Below, one piece after another: positions 1-7,009 of a DNA stretch of 25,791 nt. Numbering within the stretch: the stretch's first letter is position 1; every line of letters starts with the position of its first letter. Both the position numbers and the translations under genes were made by a program. The notes under the pieces are model-generated. The model searched no databases and was not told where the DNA came from. It saw nothing but the letters and a program-made list of their open reading frames with translations. Origin of the DNA: UBA6382 sp963600315 (GTDB taxonomy: Bacteria; Bacteroidota; Bacteroidia; Bacteroidales; Bacteroidaceae); NCBI GenBank assembly GCA_963600315.1, contig CAVCAW010000044.1, positions 1-25,791 of the forward strand, in the 5' to 3' direction.

Positions 1-66
1 GTAGAGGACTGAAAACGATTTTTTACTAATATAACACATCATATACTAATCTAATACTTAACCGAT

Positions 67-2316
67 ATGCAAAACACTTTATTAAGGAAAAGCGTAGTGG
101 CGATGGCAGCGCTCTTTGTGGCGTGCTTGTTGTTGCCGTCGTGCAGTGATGATGACAGCGGGAGCGCCTATGTTCCGAGCAGCTACTTCTACCGGCTGGA
201 CGTTCCGAATGCCAATGACGAGGCTATAATTATTTTGGACAGCATCTCGTCGGGTATCCAGTCTATAGGTGTATGCCCCGAGTGGGCCACAGTGACCGAT
301 GTCGACAGCACCGTCAACGGCCACCCCGTATTGCGCCTGTCGCTCAAGCGCGGCGACGCCAGCCAGACCAACAACGGCAAAATCGTCGTGACGTCTGACA
401 AGGGCGACCAGATAACGCTGTCGCTCAACCGGGCATACAATGTTACTAACAAAACCAATGACAGCGGGGATTTCCTCACAGACTGGGAAAACATGGAGTC
501 AACGCAAGTCTTTTACGAAGGTACTCACCACACGGTTAACCTGCCGTGGGCAGACAAGAGCGCAACGACCCTGCCGAAAGAGATACGCCACGACATGAAG
601 AAAACGGACGGCTGGGAGATGGCCTTCAGTGTGCTCAACAATGAGGGACTGGAAGACTGCAACTACTTCGCTCTCTACAACAAGTACCTCGGCACGCTTA
701 GGATATTCCACTATGTGACCAATTCCAACACCGACGGCTCGAAATATTCGTTCACCGTCAACATGGGAACTTCGGGCACCAAAAACAAATACCCGTTCTA
801 CCACTCGCTGGCATACGCTATTCCCGACAACCACAAGTCGGTGCAGAACACCATGAACCTCTTGAGCGAGGACGTTCCCAATCCTTGCACGTTTAGGTCG
901 TACTTCACGCCCTATACCACTGCCTCTACACTAACTCGCGGTTGGACGGCTTTCGACATCGACATGTCCGCCTATTGCCCCACCAACAGCAGTTGGCTGT
1001 CGTCGGACGACGAGATGAGCATGTGGTGTAAGACCGAGCAGGTGCAGAGCATCACACTCGACGGTGCCATCTCTGCCAATATCTCTGGCAAGTACTCCTC
1101 GGCTCAGGCCCAAACCACATCGTCATCGAGCGGTATAAGCAGTTTGCTACAGCAGGCAGGTAGCGTGATTGGCGATATACAGAACAGTTCCCTTACTGCC
1201 ATAGAGCAGGTGCTTACCGGCAGTTCTCTCAATACTTATTGTCGCTACCTCGGCACGGCGTGCAATCTGGCCGCTTATGCCTACGACTTCATCATTGACA
1301 ATCCTTATCATGAGAACGTGATAGACTCCATGCCCGGCAAGATAGAGATGAGCATGACTGGCGACATCAACCTGTCGGGCTACATCAAGGGCCTCGCAGC
1401 CAACAACGTCACACCGCTCACTGTGGCGGTGAAGAATTTTGCTGACTACGACTCCCACATAGGTCAGGGCGTATGGAGCCTTGCCGATGACCCTGTTGTT
1501 TATGTTGTTGACGACGTGATGATGGGCGACGCACGCCGCCTTACCCTTACGGTTAACAATGACGGCACCTACGGAAACTCCAGCCCTGAGACCAACCACT
1601 TGCGCATGGTTACGTTCTTCGACCCCACAAGTATCAAGCTGAACATCAACACTGATGTATTCCCCGATGTTTCTGATGTAAAGGTGGTGTGTGACTATGG
1701 TGTCTATCCTAGTGTTGCGGCAGGCCACACTTCCAAATATCTCACGCTGATGGGTATAAAGCAGCCGACCATGAAGATTGTCAAGGACAACGAGAAGATA
1801 ACAACTTACCAGTCGCTGTCAAATTCAACCAAAACCACCTACCTGTATCAGCCGCGCACCAACTTTATGTCTGCCGCATTGGAGGAGACCGCTGCAAACT
1901 GCAGCGTTGTAAAGCAGGAAGGTGCGAACTATTATTACTACGGAAGGAAAGTCAACACCGACGGTAAGGACTTCATCATGTCTCCGCAGGTGTATTTCCC
2001 CTACAACGTGACCGACGAAGCCACATTCTATAATAATGGTCAGATGCCAGACTTTGTGGTTCTGGTGACAGTATCGTTCAAGTCCAACGGAAAGAGCTTC
2101 ATATTCTCGCAACGATTCCTGCCTCAGGTTAAGTCTATATCCTCAGCCAGCCTCAAGGCCAAGTATAGCGCTCTGCAGAATTATTCCGCTAATTGCAAGA
2201 ATGGCACCGCTATCAACGACCTTAGCAACAAGAGCGGCGTTGGTGTGAAGCACCCCTACGGCGTTGGCAGCATCCAGAAAACACTGGATATTCTCAAAGC
2301 GATAGTAAACAAATAA
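67..2316 (+). CDS. Large surface lipoprotein with BACON-like N-terminal region
   Basis: This 749-aa protein starts with a lipoprotein signal peptide: positively charged start, hydrophobic stretch to about residue 24 and lipobox LPSC with Cys26. The following S-D-D-D matches the acidic surface-export signal described for Bacteroides lipoproteins, so I infer exposure on the outer face of the outer membrane. Residues about 38-125 look like a BACON-type immunoglobulin-like domain (a PEWATV stretch, then a beta-rich segment ending in a T-S-D-K-G turn), but the match is loose. The remainder is beta-rich and unrecognised, with a Ser/Ala/Gln-rich, probably helical insert around residues 345-400. It is the first of four consecutive lipoprotein genes and lies 31 bp before the next one. 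No catalytic motif is visible. A binding or scaffold role is inference only. Confidence 0.85.
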   Translation: MQNTLLRKSVVAMAALFVACLLLPSCSDDDSGSAYVPSSYFYRLDVPNANDEAIIILDSISSGIQSIGVCPEWATVTDVDSTVNGHPVLRLSLKRGDASQTNNGKIVVTSDKGDQITLSLNRAYNVTNKTNDSGDFLTDWENMESTQVFYEGTHHTVNLPWADKSATTLPKEIRHDMKKTDGWEMAFSVLNNEGLEDCNYFALYNKYLGTLRIFHYVTNSNTDGSKYSFTVNMGTSGTKNKYPFYHSLAYAIPDNHKSVQNTMNLLSEDVPNPCTFRSYFTPYTTASTLTRGWTAFDIDMSAYCPTNSSWLSSDDEMSMWCKTEQVQSITLDGAISANISGKYSSAQAQTTSSSSGISSLLQQAGSVIGDIQNSSLTAIEQVLTGSSLNTYCRYLGTACNLAAYAYDFIIDNPYHENVIDSMPGKIEMSMTGDINLSGYIKGLAANNVTPLTVAVKNFADYDSHIGQGVWSLADDPVVYVVDDVMMGDARRLTLTVNNDGTYGNSSPETNHLRMVTFFDPTSIKLNINTDVFPDVSDVKVVCDYGVYPSVAAGHTSKYLTLMGIKQPTMKIVKDNEKITTYQSLSNSTKTTYLYQPRTNFMSAALEETAANCSVVKQEGANYYYYGRKVNTDGKDFIMSPQVYFPYNVTDEATFYNNGQMPDFVVLVTVSFKSNGKSFIFSQRFLPQVKSISSASLKAKYSALQNYSANCKNGTAINDLSNKSGVGVKHPYGVGSIQKTLDILKAIVNK

Positions 2317-2347
2317 ATAACAGAACAATTCTAATTTTTACCATGAT

Positions 2348-3295
2348 ATGAAACACTTGAAATTTTATGTATTTTTGATGGCCCTTTTTGTGGGCATGGT
2401 GTCTGTTTCGTCCTGCTCAGATGATGATAACAAAGGTGGAAACAACGAAGGTCAGGAGTCAGGCGATGTAACTTCTTACAACCAGTTGAAATACTTCCAG
2501 GACAACATTGTGGAGATTGGCGCTGACGGCAATTTGGTGCAGCGTGTGAATGGTGCCGTATTGGACAAATCGGAGCTACAGAAATTGTATGTAGGCGTAA
2601 CCGACCTTGCTACAGCCGACTCCATATTTAAGAGCTGGCTTTCTCCCGACACCAAGGTTAGTCCGCTGTCAGGTTCAACGACCGACCTACAAGCGTCGCT
2701 CAAGGATAGTACTGGCGTGGTGAAGAACACTGTTTACTTCAAGAAGGTTGAAGAACCGAGCAAGGCGGTTGCCGAGATAACTTTCGCCAATGAAGATGAC
2801 GCATTCAACAGCCAGTATTGCACCAAGGTGGTCTTCTACAAGAGCAATGCATGGCCGGAGAACGCAGGAGTTTCGCCGTTCTATGAAGGTGATATTGCAA
2901 ATAAACCTACCGCTAAGGAAGGATACCAGAAATGGGTTTGTATCAGACCTGCCTCCCAAGGCACTTCAGGATTGCTGGTGTATATCAGCAGCAAGCGCAG
3001 TAACTGGGGAAAACTTAAATGTCTTGATTTTGCAAGTCCTAGTCTTGCTAAGACGGCGGCTACAGTTATTAAGGCGAATTGGACTAATTTTGAAGTAAAG
3101 TTCAAGGCAGCTGGACGTACGCTAGAAAAGAATACCTACTATTGGATAAACGACTGGAAGTATTTTGGTTTCGGAGGTGGTATCTATGCTATTAGACTGT
3201 CCGATGGAGACATCGACTGGTTTGACATCGTGTACAGAAATCCAAGCAAGCCCTATCTCCAGGTAGAGTCCTTTGGTTTGGTAGAAGCTGAATAA
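2348..3295 (+). CDS. Surface lipoprotein of unknown family (315 aa)
   Basis: The protein has a lipoprotein signal peptide with lipobox VSSC (Cys23) followed by S-D-D-D, again the Bacteroidales surface-export type. The mature part is about 290 residues, has no other membrane segment, and ends in a Trp/Tyr/Gly-rich region (residues about 262-315) with the motif RLSDGDIDWFDIVY. I do not recognise the family. The gene lies 31 bp after the 749-aa lipoprotein gene and is probably co-transcribed with it. A degenerate second copy of its C-terminal 40 or so residues lies just downstream, so the locus has undergone duplication or replacement. Its codons look more A/T-rich than those of the two genes downstream. 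Function unknown; a glycan- or protein-binding role is a guess from context. Confidence 0.83.
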   Translation: MKHLKFYVFLMALFVGMVSVSSCSDDDNKGGNNEGQESGDVTSYNQLKYFQDNIVEIGADGNLVQRVNGAVLDKSELQKLYVGVTDLATADSIFKSWLSPDTKVSPLSGSTTDLQASLKDSTGVVKNTVYFKKVEEPSKAVAEITFANEDDAFNSQYCTKVVFYKSNAWPENAGVSPFYEGDIANKPTAKEGYQKWVCIRPASQGTSGLLVYISSKRSNWGKLKCLDFASPSLAKTAATVIKANWTNFEVKFKAAGRTLEKNTYYWINDWKYFGFGGGIYAIRLSDGDIDWFDIVYRNPSKPYLQVESFGLVEAE

Positions 3296-3346
3296 GCCAT
3301 ACGTCAAAGTCGTCATGACAAACAACGTTTAAATCAAAAAGAAACG

Positions 3347-3484
3347 TGCATACCCTTTTGGGGCGCAATCTATACAGTGCGCCTCTCCGACTCCGACATC
3401 GACTGGCTCGACATCGTCTACCACTGGTCCGACAAACCCTTCATACAGGTTAGAACCTTCGGTCTAGTAGGAACCGACGACTGA
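3347..3484 (+). pseudogene. Orphan 3' end of a paralogue of the 315-aa lipoprotein gene
   Basis: The frame beginning at 3347 encodes about 45 residues before a TGA at 3482-3484. From about 3353 on they align with the last 40 residues of the 315-aa lipoprotein: AIYTVRLSDSDIDWLDIVY against GIYAIRLSDGDIDWFDIVY, then KPF-IQV and FGLV against KPY-LQV and FGLV. I count 22 identities in 38 aligned positions. There is no start codon or signal peptide, so it is not an independent gene. Its G/C-ending codons resemble the downstream genes more than the intact copy. It is either what remains after most of a tandem duplicate was deleted, or an unexpressed alternative C-terminal cassette. Confidence 0.75.
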
Positions 3485-3500
3485 TAATACATCATTGTAT

Positions 3501-4529
3501 ATGTTGAAACAGCTAAGAATCATAACGGTTATCGCAGTTTTCGTGCATGCCCTTTGGGCGTGCACGGATTCTGATTATAACGGTGTCCTGCCCACCAATA
3601 GCCAAAAGGAGATAACTGTCCTCTTTGAACCAGGCGGCTGGGGAGACGGCGGCTACAATGACTTAATCTACAAAGGGCTGATAGGCTGCCTTAGTGACGG
3701 CAAACTGCAGAGCACCAAAGTCAACTACTACAACCCCGCCAACATGCAGGAGGCGGAGAAGGTGATCAAGCAATGGAAGGCCGACACGCTGACCACCAGC
3801 AAGAAACTCTTGGTGCTGGCATCGTCTTCCTACCGCGAGACGCTCCGCAAAATGTTTTCTGACTATCCAGTAGACACGGTGCGACAAAAGATACTATTCT
3901 TCGAAAGCGACGACGTCAACATGGAGGGCGTGAACACTTTCAATATTTCCATGTATGGTGTCTCATACATGGTGGGCGTATTGGCGAGCGAATTGGGATT
4001 CGAGCCCGTCGTGGCGTTGGGCAATTCCTTAGATTCAGTCATCTCCAAGGCTGCCGCCGGCTTCTGTGACGGCTTTACCGACACGGACACCACCGACTAC
4101 CTAATAGGTCGTGTCAGCCTCTCTGACTCCAACGAAGGCTACGACATGGCCGACTCTGCCTATGTGTGCATGTTCGACTGGTGCAAAAGCTCCAATTTCA
4201 TCTTCCCCGTTATGGGCGGCTCCGTTATGGGGGTCTTCCGTTACATACGCGAGTATCCCCAAAACCTCTTTACCATAGGCACCGACGTGGACCAGAGCGA
4301 TTTGTGCCACCACATTTTGGGCAGCATGCTCAAACACATTGACGTCGTCTTCAAAAAATATCTTGAGATGTGGGCGGCGGGCGAACCACTGCCGCGCACT
4401 GCCACCTTCGGACTTGGCACCGGCTACACTGAGTGGAAGAACTCCTTTGAGATAAAGGAATACCCTATAGACCTGAATAAAATCAAGGCCCAAGCCATCA
4501 TAAAAGAGAATGAACATGAAGGCATTTAG
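3501..4529 (+). CDS. BMP/PnrA-type substrate-binding lipoprotein
   Basis: This is a 342-aa lipoprotein. I chose the ATG at 3501 over an in-frame TTG at 3495 because it gives a standard signal peptide with lipobox LWAC (Cys21), followed by T-D-S-D. Residues about 38-320 resemble the basic membrane protein (BMP/Med/PnrA) family of type I periplasmic-binding folds, whose studied members bind nucleosides. Visible family marks are the G-W-G-D-G-G-Y-N-D loop at residues 46-54, and near the C-terminus the F-T-I-G-T-D-V-D-Q strand followed by S-M-L-K-H-I-D and a W-A-A-G-E-P turn. No permease or ATPase is encoded nearby, and the acidic residues after Cys21 suggest surface export, so a sensing or capture role is more likely than transport. 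The 3' end overlaps the next gene by 20 bp, which suggests translational coupling. The ligand cannot be read from sequence. Confidence 0.8.
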   Translation: MLKQLRIITVIAVFVHALWACTDSDYNGVLPTNSQKEITVLFEPGGWGDGGYNDLIYKGLIGCLSDGKLQSTKVNYYNPANMQEAEKVIKQWKADTLTTSKKLLVLASSSYRETLRKMFSDYPVDTVRQKILFFESDDVNMEGVNTFNISMYGVSYMVGVLASELGFEPVVALGNSLDSVISKAAAGFCDGFTDTDTTDYLIGRVSLSDSNEGYDMADSAYVCMFDWCKSSNFIFPVMGGSVMGVFRYIREYPQNLFTIGTDVDQSDLCHHILGSMLKHIDVVFKKYLEMWAAGEPLPRTATFGLGTGYTEWKNSFEIKEYPIDLNKIKAQAIIKENEHEGI

Positions 4530-6648
4530 TCGTTTGGCAGCAGCGTTGCTCATAGTGCTCTGCGCCTTGTCGTGCACCGATGACAAGGACGGGTCCAACG
4601 GTTCCACCCAGTCGCAGTGGATCAAGAAGACAGTAGCCGTCATCCTGCCTATGGACAACGGGCAGGAGGCCCACTGGAAACGTACCCTCAATAAGTGCGC
4701 CGAGGATCTCAAGGCTGCCTTCGACGGCCAGGAAATTGGCATCGAACTCAACTATGAGTGGTACGACGAGAGCACTGAGGACGTCGCTGCGCTGTGCGAG
4801 AAACTCGGCAAACGCGAAGACGTGGTGGCCGTTATCGGCGGACTCTACTCCGACAAAGCCCGCCTCATGGCCTCCAAGCTCTGCCGCACCTCTGTCAAGA
4901 AACCGTTCTTCACTCTCGCCACAGCCGAGGGCCTCGTCAGGGGCTACTCTGAGGCGGGCTGCATGTGGGCGATGTCCGAAACCGACATCTCGCAGTGTGA
5001 GGTGCTCCTGCTCACTGCCTACTCATGCGGTGCCAGGAGTGTGGCGCTCATAGCCGATGCAAACTCTGTCTATGGCAAGACTTTTGCAGACTGGATATCC
5101 TTCCAGGCAGATGAAATGGGAATACAGCTTAAGGGAATCTATGACTACGCCAACACCTCGCTGAGCTCAGTGGCAGCCAGGGCTGCCACTTCTGGAGCCG
5201 ACTACGTAATATGCGCCCCAAGTACCATTGCCGATATCGACACTATCCAAAGTGCCATGACTCAGCACGTCGCTAATGTCGGCACTGCTCCCGAATGTCT
5301 TTATTCCGATGTGGCCTTTGGCGAGGACGTGCTCTGCCAGCTGGCCGACAATGCCGAAGGCATAGAGGGCGTAGCCGTGGGCGCCGATCCCAGCAGCGGC
5401 TTCGACACCCGCTACGAGATGGCCTACGGCGAGTGCCCGCTTGGCAGCGAGGCTCAGGCCTACGATGCCGCCACGATGATAGGCTATGCGCTATTTCTGC
5501 AGGCCACACGCAACATCTCGTCGTTCAACGATGCCATCAAGAAACTCGTTGACGGACGTGGCGAATACATCTATTCGCCTACTCAGCAGGGCATGCGCAA
5601 CTACGTCGCCCAACTTGCGGCAGGCAACAACCCCGACCTCCGAGGCATGTCGGGCACGCTCGATTTCGACAAGCACGTCTACACCAACGTGCTCACCAGT
5701 ACATACTACCACTACAAGGTGTATGGCGGGAAATACATAATCCTCGACTATATCTCCAACGACGGCTCTGCCCATACCTCGTCGTCACTTGCCAACTGGC
5801 GCTGGCAGTCCACTGCCATGCAGGAGTTTGAAGACGACGACCAGAGCGGCATCACCTATCAGCAGCTCCACGAAAAGTGGGCCCTGCTTGTGGCGGCTTC
5901 GTCGGGCTGGAACAACTACCGACACCAAGCTGACATTCTCTGCATCTACCAAATACTGCGCGGCTGCGGATACAAGGACGACCACATAGTGCTCATCAGC
6001 GAAGACGACATTGCTAACAATCCCGAAAACCCTAATCCCGGAACCGTCGCAGTGCGACTGGGAGGAGAAAATCTCTACCATGACGTCCACATCGACTACC
6101 ACCCCTCCGACATCTCGCCCTCCGACATCAAGTCCATCTTGTGCGGCGAACGCAGCGACAAGCTACCGCAGGTCATCAGCGCCGACTCCGACGACAACGT
6201 CTTCGTCTACTGGAGCGGACACGGCTCAGTTGGCCAGCTCGAGTGGCTCAAGCAGCACGAGGGCTTCACCCGCGAACTGGCCGCCGAAACCTTCGAGGCT
6301 ATGTATAAGAAGAAGTGCTACCGCAAGGCACTCTTTATGATAGAGGCGTGTCACTCTGGCAGCGTATTTGATGCAATTGTGGGCTACTCCGGCATGCTTG
6401 CCTTTACAGCTGCCCGAGCCAACGAAACCTCCCAAGCTGACGTCTATGATTATGACCTCGACATCTGGCTCTCAAACCAGTTCACCCGCACCTTCCAAAA
6501 CAGCGTGTTCAACGATCAGCAGATATGTCTCCGCGACCTCTACTACAAACTCTTCATTAACACAGTGGGCTCCCACGTCACACTCTTCAACGACCGCCTC
6601 TACGGCAACCTCTACAAGAGTAGCATCGGAGAGTACCTGCAATACTGA
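4510..6648 (+). CDS. Lipoprotein fusing a type I periplasmic-binding domain to a legumain-like C13 cysteine peptidase
   Basis: This 712-aa lipoprotein has lipobox ALSC (Cys22) followed by T-D-D-K-D. Residues about 36-415 resemble the Leu/Ile/Val-binding type I periplasmic-binding family: V-A-V-I-L-P start, V-I-G-G-L-Y-S motif and a terminal S-G-T-L-D-F-D. Residues about 455-700 are a peptidase C13 domain close to animal legumain. Visible are W-N-N-Y-R-H-Q-A-D (468-475), D-D-I-A-N-N with N-P-x-P-G, the catalytic His571 in S-G-H-G, and the catalytic Cys614 in I-E-A-C-H-S-G-S. Arg471, Glu612 and probably Asp651 (in L-D-I-W-L-S-N) correspond to the legumain S1-pocket residues that select Asn or Asp. 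I infer an Asn-specific endopeptidase or transpeptidase on the cell surface, possibly controlled by ligand binding to the N-terminal domain. The start overlaps the BMP-type gene by 20 bp. An alternative ATG at 4516 would shorten it by two residues. Confidence 0.9.
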   Translation: MNMKAFSRLAAALLIVLCALSCTDDKDGSNGSTQSQWIKKTVAVILPMDNGQEAHWKRTLNKCAEDLKAAFDGQEIGIELNYEWYDESTEDVAALCEKLGKREDVVAVIGGLYSDKARLMASKLCRTSVKKPFFTLATAEGLVRGYSEAGCMWAMSETDISQCEVLLLTAYSCGARSVALIADANSVYGKTFADWISFQADEMGIQLKGIYDYANTSLSSVAARAATSGADYVICAPSTIADIDTIQSAMTQHVANVGTAPECLYSDVAFGEDVLCQLADNAEGIEGVAVGADPSSGFDTRYEMAYGECPLGSEAQAYDAATMIGYALFLQATRNISSFNDAIKKLVDGRGEYIYSPTQQGMRNYVAQLAAGNNPDLRGMSGTLDFDKHVYTNVLTSTYYHYKVYGGKYIILDYISNDGSAHTSSSLANWRWQSTAMQEFEDDDQSGITYQQLHEKWALLVAASSGWNNYRHQADILCIYQILRGCGYKDDHIVLISEDDIANNPENPNPGTVAVRLGGENLYHDVHIDYHPSDISPSDIKSILCGERSDKLPQVISADSDDNVFVYWSGHGSVGQLEWLKQHEGFTRELAAETFEAMYKKKCYRKALFMIEACHSGSVFDAIVGYSGMLAFTAARANETSQADVYDYDLDIWLSNQFTRTFQNSVFNDQQICLRDLYYKLFINTVGSHVTLFNDRLYGNLYKSSIGEYLQY

Positions 6649-6706
6649 GCGACAACTGCGACGCTGAGCCTGTCAACGCAATAACCCTTGTTAACACAAT
6701 AACTCC

Positions 6707-6753
6707 AAAAGGCAGTACAACCAATCCCTCATCGGTTGCGCTGCCTTTTTTTT
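6707..6753 (+). terminator. Rho-independent terminator of the lipoprotein cluster
   Basis: AAAGGCAG pairs with CTGCCTTT, and inside it CAACC pairs with GGTTG across a two-base internal mismatch, closing an 11-nt loop. A run of T follows directly. The position, about 60 bp after the C13 peptidase stop, fits the end of the transcript. The flanking A-run means it could also work on the opposite strand. Confidence 0.88.
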
Positions 6754-6821
6754 GTGTCAATGCCAAATTGCTTTAGTAATTACTTAAGCGGGTATGCAAA
6801 AAGGATTTTGCCAAATATACG

Positions 6822-6867
6822 AAAAACGCCCTAAAAAACTTATTGTAAGCAAGATTTTCAGGGCGTT
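6822..6867 (-). terminator. Probable terminator of the beta-galactosidase transcript
   Basis: AACGCCCT and AGGGCGTT form an 8-bp outer stem, extended inward by a largely complementary AAAAACTT / AAGATTTT pair. Read on the minus strand, the stem is followed by TTTTTC. It lies about 140 bp beyond the beta-galactosidase stop, so an untranslated tail would be needed. Confidence 0.6.
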
Positions 6868-7009
6868 GAAAGGCTCTAGACAGAGTGGAAGGCGGGCATT
6901 GCTAGTTGTTGGCTATAGTTGGTGCCACTAGTTAGCATCTATAGAATGCGCCGCCTGTTGTTATAGTGTGCGCTGCCTGTTTGTTGGTTCTGGTGCGCAT
7001 TCGTCAGCA

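Larger units (their letters stand above)
6649..7009. other. Intergenic region between convergent genes
   Basis: This 361-bp gap separates the lipoprotein cluster (+) from the beta-galactosidase gene (-). It holds one strong terminator for the + side and one hairpin that could terminate the - side. No credible gene is seen in either strand. Confidence 0.8.

Noticed and set aside
4510..6648. Caspase-like C14 or clostripain C11 peptidase instead of C13
   Set aside because: The Y-R-H-Q-A-D and N-P-x-P-G motifs and E-A-C-x-S-G-S are specific to the legumain family pattern.
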